Source: Larkinella bovis
GTDB taxonomy: Bacteria > Bacteroidota > Bacteroidia > Cytophagales > Spirosomataceae
Assembly (NCBI RefSeq): GCF_042655385.1
Contig: NZ_JBHSMA010000001.1
Location: 496,001-560,000 of the forward strand
Length of the DNA stretch: 64,000 nt
Direction: 5' to 3'
Part shown: one piece after another, positions 41,688 through 50,182 of the stretch
Position numbering within the stretch: position 1 is the first letter of the stretch
How the letters are laid out: each line of letters starts with the position of its first letter
Translations under genes and position numbers: made by a program
The notes under the pieces: model-generated
Database searches by the model: none
What the model was told of the DNA's origin: nothing
What the model saw: only the letters and a program-made list of their open reading frames with translations

Positions 41688-42770
41688 TTACAGCATCACC
41701 GGCTGCCCGGTTTTGACGGACTCATCGCAGGCAAACGCAATGCGAAGGCTGTTGACGGCATCCTGCAAATGGTCGGTCAAATCGACGTTTTCGCGGATGG
41801 CTTTCAGGAAATACCGTTGTTCGCGGTTGCACAACTCCTGGTGGTCCGGTTCGTCCTGCATATCGATCCAGGTGTCTTCCTGTGTAAACTGATCGTTTTC
41901 GTCCAGCTGGGCGTAGTGCACCCGGAGCGATTCGGTCTTGGTGTGCGCATCCACATTGTCGGATTTGCCGGCTCCGCCCGCGTTCTTGGCGACAATGGAA
42001 ACGCAGCCTTTCGGCCCGATCACGTCCTTCACAAAAAAGGCGGTTTCGCTCATCATCGGCCCCCAGCCCGCTTCGTACCAGCCGACCGAACCGTCTTCAA
42101 ACCGGATTTGCAACTGGCCGTAGTTATAATTCCCCGCCGGAATCTCTTCCGTCAGCCGGGCCCCGATGGCGTTGACCTGTACCGGTTTTGAACGCGTCAT
42201 CTGGCACATCACATCAATGTAATGCACCCCGCAATCGACGATCGGGCTGAGGCTCTTCATCAGATTCCGGTGAACCGTCCACATATAACCGTGGCTTTGC
42301 TGGTTCAGGTTCATCCGCATCACCAGCGGGCGACCCAGTCCCTGCGCCACTTCCACAAATTTTTCCCAGGACGGATGGTGGCGCAGAATGTACCCAACCA
42401 CCACTTTTTTTCCGGCTTTCTCGGAGGCCGCCACGACGCGCTGCGCTCCTTCGACGGTATCGGCCAGCGGTTTTTCAATAAAGACGTGACAACCGCTTTC
42501 GAGCGACTGAATGGCAAAGGCTTCGTGGGTGTCGGGATAGGTCGAAATACAGACCGCGTCCGGTTTGGTTTCCTGCAGGGCGGTGGTAAGGTCGTTGAAA
42601 AGCGGGTAACCACCCCCGAGTTTTTCGTTCAGGACTTCCTTGCTTTTGCCGGTGGATACAATACCGCAGATTTCAAAACCATCGGTATTGGCGTACGCTA
42701 TAGCGTGCGAAGCGCCCATGTTGCCGCAACCGACAACGAGCACCCGCACCGTAGAATGAAGTGTTGACAT
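41688..42770 (-). CDS. Gfo/Idh/MocA family oxidoreductase
   Basis: This 360-residue NAD(P)-dependent dehydrogenase starts with the Rossmann motif VLVVGCGNMGASHAIAYANT. The conserved lysine of the catalytic EKP motif is in HVFIEKPLADTVEGAQ. The second domain includes IVDCGVHYIDVMCQM with the family's Asp and His. Family members oxidise sugars, inositols or related polyols. No sugar-use genes sit beside it, so the substrate is unknown. It stands alone on the minus strand, converging with the M15-like gene across 37 bases. Confidence 0.9.
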   Translation of the reverse strand: MSTLHSTVRVLVVGCGNMGASHAIAYANTDGFEICGIVSTGKSKEVLNEKLGGGYPLFNDLTTALQETKPDAVCISTYPDTHEAFAIQSLESGCHVFIEKPLADTVEGAQRVVAASEKAGKKVVVGYILRHHPSWEKFVEVAQGLGRPLVMRMNLNQQSHGYMWTVHRNLMKSLSPIVDCGVHYIDVMCQMTRSKPVQVNAIGARLTEEIPAGNYNYGQLQIRFEDGSVGWYEAGWGPMMSETAFFVKDVIGPKGCVSIVAKNAGGAGKSDNVDAHTKTESLRVHYAQLDENDQFTQEDTWIDMQDEPDHQELCNREQRYFLKAIRENVDLTDHLQDAVNSLRIAFACDESVKTGQPVML

Positions 42771-42823
42771 GGAAAATTTACGTTAAAGACGGCAAGTTGG
42801 GACAGGAAACGGAATAAAAAAAA

Positions 42824-43477
42824 TTACCGGCGTCCCAGTCGGTAGTTCAAACCGACGATTCCCTGCAAACCAGGCCAGAAATTTTTCCAGTCGGTCAGGC
42901 CCACACCGGGCTGGTGCGATATATAGGAATCGAAGAGGAAATAATCCGTCCGTTTCTGAAAACCAACGAATTTCTGTACGCCCAAGTCGAGGTTCCAGCG
43001 CGACGAAAACCGGATGTTCAGGGCCGCCGTGATCCCCAAGCCCCCCAGAAAACCGTCTGCCGAATGTGGGCGATACACCGATTCACCCGTACCGAAGGAT
43101 TCAATGGTGCCTTCCTGACGGTATTGTGAACCAATCAGACTAAGTCCGATGGGTAAGCCAAGTTTGGTCAGGCGATCGTTGCTGCGAATCAGATCGCGTT
43201 TGTACCCCACTTTGACGAAAGCGCCCGACGTTTTCAGGTCGTCGACTCCGCAGTCACAGGCAAACCCGCTGCGGAAACCGCCGAACGAATTCTGATGGGT
43301 ATAACCGGCATTTACCGTAATCGCCCAGCGATCCAGCCTGGGGCTCCAGGCCGACGTAATTTCCAGGGAGCGACCGGGTAAGGTCGCCAGGTTGGTGCCG
43401 ATTTGACCCTGCCAGTTCTGGGCGAATACCTGACTCGTGGCTGTCATTAGGAACAGAAAGAGTAAACGAAATTGCAT
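42824..43477 (-). CDS. Predicted outer-membrane beta-barrel protein
   Basis: This 217-residue protein has a signal peptide (LLFLFLMTATSQVFAQNWQG). Alternating strands (WAITVNAGYTHQNSF, GAFVKVGYKRDLI, WNLDLGVQKFVGF) end in GLNYRLGRR, consistent with a barrel. The extracellular-loop-like segment CDCG contains two cysteines. I do not recognise a named family. It starts 1 base after the end of the DUF4377 lipoprotein gene, so both are translated from one message. Confidence 0.65.
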   Translation of the reverse strand: MQFRLLFLFLMTATSQVFAQNWQGQIGTNLATLPGRSLEITSAWSPRLDRWAITVNAGYTHQNSFGGFRSGFACDCGVDDLKTSGAFVKVGYKRDLIRSNDRLTKLGLPIGLSLIGSQYRQEGTIESFGTGESVYRPHSADGFLGGLGITAALNIRFSSRWNLDLGVQKFVGFQKRTDYFLFDSYISHQPGVGLTDWKNFWPGLQGIVGLNYRLGRR

Positions 43478-43478
43478 A

Positions 43479-43808
43479 TCAGATTTTTCTTTTTTCGACG
43501 ATGTTTACCAGAATATACCGGATGGAAGACGCATCCTGGGGTGGATTTTTAACCGGTTCCCGGCGTACGATGAGCCGGTATTCGTACCCTTCCTCGTACG
43601 TAAAACCGTCGATCCCGCTGTAAAAGTAACCCCAGTTGGTCTCTTCATCGATCTTGACCAACAGGCACCGCTGCTGGAACACCCCCATGCAATCTTCCTG
43701 ATGATCCGCAATCTGCATGGTAATTAAATCCGGCTTAACCTGCCATTTGTCGCAAGCCCCGAAGAGCAAAAGCAACAATAAGGTGCCGTAACGAAGAGAT
43801 GATTTCAT
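43479..43808 (-). CDS. DUF4377 lipoprotein
   Basis: This 109-residue protein starts at ATG 43806-43808 (MKSSLRYGTLLLLLLFGACD), with a lipobox at LFGAC and lipidation at C19. The DUF4377 pattern is visible: ADHQEDCMGVFQQRCLLVKI, then YFYSGIDGFTYEEGYEYRL and DASSIRYILVNIVEK. The domain has no known function and often appears with META or heat-shock-related lipoproteins. It is the first gene of a pair with the beta-barrel gene. Confidence 0.85.
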   Translation of the reverse strand: MKSSLRYGTLLLLLLFGACDKWQVKPDLITMQIADHQEDCMGVFQQRCLLVKIDEETNWGYFYSGIDGFTYEEGYEYRLIVRREPVKNPPQDASSIRYILVNIVEKRKI

Positions 43809-43890
43809 GAATAAGGCCAAAGGTTGAAACTATACAGACCTGTTTTAAATCAAATTCGTTGCAACGGACGGCCTGAAAACCGCCAGAAAT

Positions 43891-46011
43891 TTACGGCTCC
43901 CGTTTCAGGAGTTTTCGTTTGAAAAAATCCGCCGTGGCCTGTCCGACTTTCAGGGCGTTGGCGTGGCTCATCCAGTGGTGCGTATCGTCGGGAATGACCA
44001 GTGTTTCCAGCGGGACGCCCCGGGCTTCCAGGCGCCTGACCAGATCCGTACTTTGATTGAACCGGACGTTGCGGTCATCGTCGCCGTGGATGATCAGCAC
44101 CGGGGAAGTCCAGGTCTGGATGGACGAAACCGGCGATGACGCCCAGGCCACGTTGGCCGCCCGCTCGGCATCCGGAATAGGTTCGGCCGGGTTGGATGCG
44201 GGCGCAGTTCGGCTGGTGGTCCAGTTGTGAACGCCATGAATGTCCACCCCCGCAGCAAACAATCTGGAATCGCGGGCCAGGGCCATGGCGGTCAGGTAGC
44301 CACCGTAGGATCCCCCGTAAACCCCGATCCGGCTGGCGTCGATCTGCGGCTGTTTGGCCAGCCATTCGCCCGCAGCCTTGATATCCTGATACTCAGCTCC
44401 TCCGGCGGGTCCGCCGTTGGCCGGTTGGTGAAACGCATACCCGTAGCCGATGCCCAGCCGGTAGTTGACCGACAAAACCGCAAACCCCTGACTCACCAGG
44501 TACTGATTGTAGGCGTAGGCATTGGAATAATAATCCGAATAATTCCAGCCCAGCTGCATCTGCCGCGACGGGCCACCGTGAATGTAAATAATGGCGGGTT
44601 TTTTACCCGTTCCGTTGGCCGGTTCAAAGAGTTGTCCATACACCGTCACCCCATCGGCGGCTTTGAAAGTGACCGGTCTGGGCGTCACCAGTTGGCTGGT
44701 TGGAAAATTGGCAGGAATCAGGTTTTGGCCCAGGAGCTTTGCTGCTCCCTTTGCAAACGGCATCAGGGCGGGGAGGGGCGGACGCTGGGCGGTGGCACTC
44801 AGGAAGGCAATGTTCGCCCCATCGCCCGTGATCACCGGCGTCCATTCCAGGCCAACGCCCGGTGTCAGCACTTCAGCTCCGGCTTTATCCACCGCCACGC
44901 GGACGACATGCCGACGGTCAATATCGAATTGGTCGGGGCCGGTATTGCCGCTAAAAACCAGCCATTTGCGGTCGGTACTCAGTTGGATGTGCTCAGCCAT
45001 GAACGAACCGGGGGTCAGCAACAATGGGTTCCCGCCGGTCGAAGGCATCGAATACAAATGCGGCCAGCCGTCCTGATACGACAGAAAAACAATGCGGTCG
45101 CCAGCCGCCCAGTGGAGGTTAAAACCGCCATGTGTCGTTGGTACCGACCCGGCCAGGGTTTTGGGAGCCTGCCAGATTGGGCTGGCTTTTCCGGTGGCGA
45201 TATCCGCCGTCCAGATCGACCAGGGCTGGTGTCTGCGACTCAGGAGCGAATCCGGGGCACCCCCGGAACCGGGGGTGCGGACGAAGACGATTTTCGTGCC
45301 ATCGGGCGACCAGCGCGGGGAGCGATCCCGCGAAAAGGACGGAGCCAGCCATTGAATGGGCGTTTCGGCATGGGTGAAAATGCCGACAAAGGCATGATCG
45401 CCCCGGCTGGAAACAAAGGCGAGTCGGGAACCGTCGGGCGACCATTGCAGCGAGCCATTTTCGCCCCGGGCCGTGAACAGGTTTTGGGCTGCGGCAGAAC
45501 CGTCGATCGGTGCTGACCAGATCTGATGGTTTTTCACGAAGGCGACCCGATCGTTGCTGGGCGAAATCACAGGTTCATCCCCTTCCGATAACGCTTTGGG
45601 TTCACCACCCACGAAGGGTACACGCCAGACCTGCACCTTGATCGGAACGGGGGAGGAGGAGGTGTTGACCGGCAGGGCATCGTCCCAGTTGGAACCGTGG
45701 TCGCCCCCGCGCACGTAAACCACCCACCTGCCATCCGCCGAAATCGAAAGGCTGGAAATTTCCTGCCCATCGTCGCTGGTGTAATTCGTTAGTTTTCGGG
45801 GCGTAAATTCCGGTCCTTCAGCGATATAGATGTTGCGCCTGCCCTGGTCGTTGACTACCCAGGCAATCTTCGACCCCTGAGCGGAAGCGGTTAAATCGGA
45901 AGGGAAAGGGTAACTCCGTACGGCTTCCAGCGGGAACGATTGCGCCGGGCTGGGGTGGCGATTGAGCAAAAAGAGGCCTGTAATCAGGTAAACGAGGAGA
46001 AGTTTTTTCAT
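43891..46011 (-). CDS. S9 family peptidase (prolyl oligopeptidase type), secreted
   Basis: This 706-residue protein has a signal peptide (LLVYLITGLFLLNRHPSPAQS). A beta-propeller of WD40/TolB-like blades (about 30-410, repeated SPDGSRLAFVSS, RWSPDGTKIVFVR) precedes an alpha/beta hydrolase. The nucleophile S568 is in VYGGSYGGYLTA, the Asp in HGDDDRNV near 645, and the His in DDTHHW near 678. Such enzymes cleave short proline- or acyl-containing peptides in the periplasm. It diverges from the transketolase gene across a region with a long inverted repeat. Confidence 0.92.
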   Translation of the reverse strand: MKKLLLVYLITGLFLLNRHPSPAQSFPLEAVRSYPFPSDLTASAQGSKIAWVVNDQGRRNIYIAEGPEFTPRKLTNYTSDDGQEISSLSISADGRWVVYVRGGDHGSNWDDALPVNTSSSPVPIKVQVWRVPFVGGEPKALSEGDEPVISPSNDRVAFVKNHQIWSAPIDGSAAAQNLFTARGENGSLQWSPDGSRLAFVSSRGDHAFVGIFTHAETPIQWLAPSFSRDRSPRWSPDGTKIVFVRTPGSGGAPDSLLSRRHQPWSIWTADIATGKASPIWQAPKTLAGSVPTTHGGFNLHWAAGDRIVFLSYQDGWPHLYSMPSTGGNPLLLTPGSFMAEHIQLSTDRKWLVFSGNTGPDQFDIDRRHVVRVAVDKAGAEVLTPGVGLEWTPVITGDGANIAFLSATAQRPPLPALMPFAKGAAKLLGQNLIPANFPTSQLVTPRPVTFKAADGVTVYGQLFEPANGTGKKPAIIYIHGGPSRQMQLGWNYSDYYSNAYAYNQYLVSQGFAVLSVNYRLGIGYGYAFHQPANGGPAGGAEYQDIKAAGEWLAKQPQIDASRIGVYGGSYGGYLTAMALARDSRLFAAGVDIHGVHNWTTSRTAPASNPAEPIPDAERAANVAWASSPVSSIQTWTSPVLIIHGDDDRNVRFNQSTDLVRRLEARGVPLETLVIPDDTHHWMSHANALKVGQATADFFKRKLLKREP

Positions 46012-46054
46012 GAGAAGTTGTATTCATTTGCTTGAAAATACGAAATCAGAACTG

Positions 46055-46143
46055 TTTCGCAGAGCTCGGCGGAGTAAATTCAAGTTTAGCGGAGCAAAAA
46101 TTTCGCTGATAAGCTCTGATTAACTCCGCTGCACTCTGCGAAA
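46055..46143. repeat. Long inverted repeat between S9 peptidase and transketolase genes
   Basis: Arms at 46055-46075 (TTTCGCAGAGCTCGGCGGAGT) and 46123-46143 are inverted with 18 of 21 matches. Further GCGGAG/CTCCGC and AGAGCT/AGCTCT pairs nest inside. The arms differ from the CTGAAAACCG and TTTAAGG families. It could be an operator, part of the tkt leader, or a third hairpin family. Confidence 0.6.
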
Positions 46144-46212
46144 TAACTTTTTGATGTCGAACAAACCTTTCCAGACACGGTTAACCAAGTTTACTTCTGA
46201 GCTTCATTACTC

Positions 46213-48222
46213 ATGAAAACCACAACCCAATCCATTGAGCAATTGAGCATCAATACCGTACGGGTATTGGCGGCCGACGCCGTGCAAAAAGCCAATTCGG
46301 GCCATCCCGGTTTACCAATGGGCGCGGCTCCGATCGGGCATCTGCTCTGGACCGAGGCCATGCATTACAGTCCGAAAAACCCGGACTGGCCCAATCGCGA
46401 CCGGTTTATTCTGTCGGCGGGACACGGTTGCATGCTGCAATATTGCTACCTCTACCTGACGGGGTATGACCTCAGCCTGGATGATCTGAAGCAATTTCGA
46501 CAACTGGACAGCCAGACGCCCGGCCATCCGGAATACGGTTTGTCGAAAGGAATCGAGATTACGACGGGGCCGCTGGGGCAGGGTTTTGCCAATGGCGTCG
46601 GTTTTGCGATTGGGCAATACCATCTGGCAGCTCGCTACAACCAGCCGGATTTTCCGCTGTTCGATTATAAAATTTACGCCCTGTGCAGCGACGGCGACAT
46701 GATGGAAGGCATTACGTCCGAAGCCGCGTCGCTGGCGGGGCATCTGAAGCTGGGCAACCTGATTTATTTCTACGACGATAACCATATTTCCATCGAAGGC
46801 AGCACCGATCTGACGTTCACGGAAGATGTCGCCCAGCGGTTTCAGTCGTACGGCTGGCACGTGCAGGTAGTCCCCGACGGCAACGATCTGGAAGCCCTGT
46901 ACCAGGCCGTGAAAGCCGCACAGGAAGAAACCACCCGCCCCTCGCTCATCAAGGTTCGGACGCATATCGGCTACGGCAGTCCGAACAAGGCCGACACTGC
47001 CGACGCGCACGGGTCGCCCCTGGGTGAAGCGGAAGTTCGGCTTGTGAAGGAGCGATTCGGGTTTGACCCCGACAAATCGTTTGTTGTACCCGCCGGTGTG
47101 TTGCACTATTACCGCGAAATCGGGAAGGAGCGGGCGAAGAAAGAAGAAACGTGGAACGATCTGTACAAAGCCTACAAAGCGAAGTATCCTGAACTGGCGG
47201 AAGAGTACGAGTGGGTCAGCAACGGAAAACTGCCCAAAGGCTGGGCGAAAAAGATCCCGGTTTTCGCGGCCACCGACGAAAAGATCGCGACCCGGAAAGC
47301 GTCCGGTAAAGTCCTGAACACCATTGCCGATGACCTGCCGCACCTGATCGGCGGGTCGGCGGATTTGTCGCCGTCGACGGATACGGATTTGAAGAAGTAC
47401 CAGTCGTTTTCTCCCGAAAACCGGGCGGGCCGGATTTTTCATTTCGGGATTCGGGAACACGCCATGGGCGCGATTCTGAACGGCCTGGCGGTGACGAAAG
47501 GCATTATCCCGTACGGGGCGACCTTCCTGGTTTTTTCCGATTACCTGCGTCCCACGATCCGGCTGGCCGCTATCATGAAAATCCGACCGGTTTTTATTTT
47601 TACCCACGACAGCATCGGTTTGGGCGAAGACGGTACGACCCACCAGCCGATTGAGCATCTGATGGCGTTGCGGGCCATTCCGAATCTGGTGGTGATTCGT
47701 CCGGCGGATGCCAACGAAACCGCCCAGGCCTGGCGGGTGGCCATCGAACACCCGGGCGGACCGGTGGCCCTCATCCTGACCCGGCAGGGCTTGCCGGTCA
47801 TCGATCAGGAAAAATATGCCCCGGCGACGGACCTCGAAAAGGGCGCCTATATTCTGTCGGATTCCGAAAAAAAACCGGAGGTAATTCTAATGGGCACCGG
47901 ATCGGAAGTTTCGTTGTTGTTGCAGGCACAGGAGCAGCTCCGAAACGAGTCGATTGCCGCCCGGGTGGTTAGTATGCCTTCCTGGGAACTGTTCGACCGG
48001 CAGGATGCGTCTTACAAGGAGACGGTTTTCCCGAAAGTGGTGAAAAAACGGCTGGCGGTGGAAGCCGGTGCGGTGTTGGGCTGGTATAAATACGTCGGCG
48101 ACGAAGGCGATATTCTGGGCATGACGTCCTTTGGTGAATCGGCCCCGGCGGGCGACCTGTTCAAAAAGTTCGGCTTCACGGTGGAAAACATCGTGAACCG
48201 GGCAAAGGCGTTGGTCCGATAG
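46213..48222 (+). CDS. tkt: Transketolase
   Basis: This 669-residue thiamine-diphosphate enzyme starts with the family pattern TVRVLAADAVQKANSGHPGLP, the conserved substrate-binding segment. The ThDP pyrophosphate motif is GDGDMMEG-like (CSDGDMMEGITSEAASLAG). The second domain has GIREHAMGAILNGLAV and HDSIGLGEDGTTHQPIEH. It transfers two-carbon units between ketose and aldose phosphates in the non-oxidative pentose phosphate pathway. It heads a gene cluster with rpiB, tal, gnd, zwf and pgl. The gap to rpiB is 148 bases and contains a repeat element. Confidence 0.97.
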   Translation: MKTTTQSIEQLSINTVRVLAADAVQKANSGHPGLPMGAAPIGHLLWTEAMHYSPKNPDWPNRDRFILSAGHGCMLQYCYLYLTGYDLSLDDLKQFRQLDSQTPGHPEYGLSKGIEITTGPLGQGFANGVGFAIGQYHLAARYNQPDFPLFDYKIYALCSDGDMMEGITSEAASLAGHLKLGNLIYFYDDNHISIEGSTDLTFTEDVAQRFQSYGWHVQVVPDGNDLEALYQAVKAAQEETTRPSLIKVRTHIGYGSPNKADTADAHGSPLGEAEVRLVKERFGFDPDKSFVVPAGVLHYYREIGKERAKKEETWNDLYKAYKAKYPELAEEYEWVSNGKLPKGWAKKIPVFAATDEKIATRKASGKVLNTIADDLPHLIGGSADLSPSTDTDLKKYQSFSPENRAGRIFHFGIREHAMGAILNGLAVTKGIIPYGATFLVFSDYLRPTIRLAAIMKIRPVFIFTHDSIGLGEDGTTHQPIEHLMALRAIPNLVVIRPADANETAQAWRVAIEHPGGPVALILTRQGLPVIDQEKYAPATDLEKGAYILSDSEKKPEVILMGTGSEVSLLLQAQEQLRNESIAARVVSMPSWELFDRQDASYKETVFPKVVKKRLAVEAGAVLGWYKYVGDEGDILGMTSFGESAPAGDLFKKFGFTVENIVNRAKALVR

Positions 48223-48225
48223 GAA

Positions 48226-48370
48226 ACGGTTTTCAGTTTACAGTATTCGGTGGCTAACGCGTTCTTTCCCAGGTATGCGTCAGTTCCGGCGGGGAACCGC
48301 CCCGAAGCGTCGGCCCGGCGTAAACTGAAAACCGTATACCGAAAAGCGTATACCATAAACTGAAAACCGT
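48226..48370. repeat. Intergenic inverted-repeat element, copy 5, between tkt and rpiB
   Basis: The left arm ACGGTTTTCAGTTTA (48226-48240) pairs with TAAACTGAAAACCGT at 48321-48335, and the latter recurs at 48356-48370, ending at the rpiB start codon. The last 35 bases form an imperfect direct repeat. The core at 48277-48325 is an inverted copy (45 of 49) of 50039-50087 in copy 7. It is the clearest sign that these elements are a dispersed family. Confidence 0.8.
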
Positions 48371-48814
48371 ATGAAAATAGGCATTGCCGCCGATCATGGC
48401 GGGTTTGAACTCAAGGAAACGCTCAAGTCGTTTCTGACCGGCCTGGGCTACGAGGTGGTCGATTTTGGAGCGCACGACTACGAAAGCACGGACGACTACC
48501 CCGATAAAATCATTCCGCTGGCGCGGGCGGTTTCCGGCCGTGAGGTTGAGCGGGGCGTGGCGGTTTGCGGGAGCGGTGTCGGAGCGGCCATTGTTGCCAA
48601 TAAGATCCCGGGCGTACGGGCGGCCTTGATTAACGACCATTTTTCGGCGCATCAGGGTGTAGAAGACGATGATATGAACTTAATTTGCCTCGGCGGACGT
48701 ATTACAGGAAATCGGGTCGCCGAAGAGTTCGTGAAAGCCTTTCTGGAAGCCCGGTTCAGCGGTGCCGAACGACACCTCCGGCGATTGCATAAAGTGCTTG
48801 AATTAGAAAAATAA
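48371..48814 (+). CDS. rpiB: Ribose-5-phosphate isomerase B
   Basis: This 147-residue RpiB/LacAB-type isomerase has H9 in IGIAADHGGFELKE, the catalytic C66 in VAVCGSGVGAAIVANK, and DHFSAHQGVEDDDMN. It interconverts ribose 5-phosphate and ribulose 5-phosphate. It sits between transketolase and transaldolase, as expected in a pentose phosphate cluster. Both flanking gaps carry inverted-repeat elements; the upstream one ends directly at the start codon, which may affect translation. Confidence 0.96.
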   Translation: MKIGIAADHGGFELKETLKSFLTGLGYEVVDFGAHDYESTDDYPDKIIPLARAVSGREVERGVAVCGSGVGAAIVANKIPGVRAALINDHFSAHQGVEDDDMNLICLGGRITGNRVAEEFVKAFLEARFSGAERHLRRLHKVLELEK

Positions 48815-48820
48815 CTCTTC

Positions 48821-48900
48821 CCGTTTAAGGCTAACGGTTTAGGCTTTTTTGCTGAAAACCGGATCGTTACCCTTAAACCTTACCTCTTAAACGTTAAACG
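48821..48900. repeat. Intergenic inverted-repeat element, copy 6, between rpiB and tal
   Basis: The left arm CCGTTTAAGGCTAACGG (48821-48837) and right arm (48871-48900) are imperfect inverted copies of the TTTAAGG type. The centre contains GCTGAAAACCGGATCG, the hallmark of the other type. It links the two arm families and ends 4 bases before the tal start codon. Confidence 0.6.
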
Positions 48901-48904
48901 AAAT

Positions 48905-50008
48905 ATGGCAAACCGCGTAAAACAGATTCACAACTTTGGCCAGAGCATCTGGCTGGACTTTATTGACCGGAAAATTATGGATTCCGGCGAACTGCAAAAA
49001 CTGATCGATGAAGACGGTGTTCGGGGCATTACGTCGAACCCGGCGATTTTCGAAAAAGCCATCAGCAGCAGTTCTGATTACGATGAGGACATCAAAAAAC
49101 TGGCAAAAGAAGATAAAACCGACGAGGAAATATTTTACGGACTGGCCGTCAGCGATATACAGCGGGCGGCTGATTTGTTTAAACCCGTCTACGAAGAAGA
49201 AATTCGGGGTGCCGATGGCTACGTTAGTCTGGAAGTATCACCGCACCTGGCGCTGGATACGGAGGGCACCATCAACCAGGCCCGCGAACTCTGGAAAGCC
49301 GTGGATCGCGACAATGTGATGATCAAAATTCCGGGAACTGAACCCGGTTTGGCCGCCATCCAGACCGCCATCAGCGAAGGCATCAACGTTAACGTAACCC
49401 TGCTGTTCGGGCTCGATCGGTACGAAGCCGTAACGGATGCCTACATTTCGGGCCTGGAAGCCCGCCTGGCGGCTGGCCAGCCCATCGACGGCATTGCGTC
49501 GGTTGCGAGTTTCTTCCTGAGCCGGATCGACGTCATGGTGGACCCGCTGCTGGACGAAAAGGGACTCGGTGACCTGAAAGGCGAAGTGGCCATTGCTTCG
49601 GCTCGCAAAGCCTACGAAATTTACAAACGCGTGTTTGGCAGCGAACGGTTTGCGAAGCTGAAAGAAAAAGGAGCCAAACCGCAACGCCTGCTCTGGGCCA
49701 GCACCAGCAGCAAAAATCCGGCGATTCCCGACACCAAATACGTGGAGGAACTGATCGGTCCCGAAACCGTCGATACCGTCCCGATGGAAACACTGGAAGC
49801 CTTCCGGGATCACGGCGTGGCCGAAAACCGGCTGGAAACAAATCTGGACCAGGCGACGGCCATTCTGGAAAAACTCAAAACCGGTGGCATCGACCTCGAC
49901 GCCATCACCCAGAAGCTGGAAGACGAAGGCATCGACAAATTCAACAAGCCGTACGACAAACTCCTCGCGGCCATTAACGCCCAGAAAAAAGCGCTGGAAG
50001 CTGTGTAA
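48905..50008 (+). CDS. tal: Transaldolase
   Basis: This 367-residue transaldolase has the Schiff-base lysine K141 in DNVMIKIPGTEPGLAAIQ. Other conserved parts are SIWLDFIDRK, GVRGITSNPAIFEKAI and VNVTLLFGLDRYEAV. The length and the C-terminal extension (about 340-367) fit the longer transaldolase subfamily found in actinobacteria and Bacteroidota. It swaps three-carbon units between sedoheptulose 7-phosphate and glyceraldehyde 3-phosphate. It is the third gene of the pentose phosphate cluster and is followed by another repeat element. Confidence 0.95.
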   Translation: MANRVKQIHNFGQSIWLDFIDRKIMDSGELQKLIDEDGVRGITSNPAIFEKAISSSSDYDEDIKKLAKEDKTDEEIFYGLAVSDIQRAADLFKPVYEEEIRGADGYVSLEVSPHLALDTEGTINQARELWKAVDRDNVMIKIPGTEPGLAAIQTAISEGINVNVTLLFGLDRYEAVTDAYISGLEARLAAGQPIDGIASVASFFLSRIDVMVDPLLDEKGLGDLKGEVAIASARKAYEIYKRVFGSERFAKLKEKGAKPQRLLWASTSSKNPAIPDTKYVEELIGPETVDTVPMETLEAFRDHGVAENRLETNLDQATAILEKLKTGGIDLDAITQKLEDEGIDKFNKPYDKLLAAINAQKKALEAV

Positions 50009-50013
50009 CGGCA

Positions 50014-50145
50014 GTCGGTGGTCGGTATTCCGTTTTCGGTTTACGCCGGGCCGACGCTTCGGGGCGGTTTTCTGCCGGGACTGACGCAAGTTTAGATTGA
50101 ATGCGTCAGCCGCTGAAAACCGAAAACTGACTACCGAACACCGAC
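50014..50145. repeat. Intergenic inverted-repeat element, copy 7, between tal and gnd
   Basis: Arms at 50014-50043 and 50113-50145 are inverted copies of about 30 nt with several mismatches. Between them, 50039-50069 is an exact 31-nt inverted copy of 48295-48325 (copy 5). An inner perfect 8-bp stem (CTGACGCA with TGCGTCAG, 50081-50109) adds a second hairpin. The element fills the gap before gnd. Confidence 0.8.
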
Positions 50146-50182
50146 ATCTGTCAACCGCAACTCTTTTAACTCAAACGACTCA

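Noticed and set aside
44227..45516. 429-residue frame opposite the S9 peptidase
   Set aside because: The S9 peptidase on the minus strand shows signal peptide, propeller and complete triad; the opposite frame has nothing comparable.
46312..47751. 479-residue open frame opposite transketolase
   Set aside because: It is a shadow frame of tkt on the other strand in GC-rich DNA, with no family motifs and an odd Arg/Gln-rich composition.
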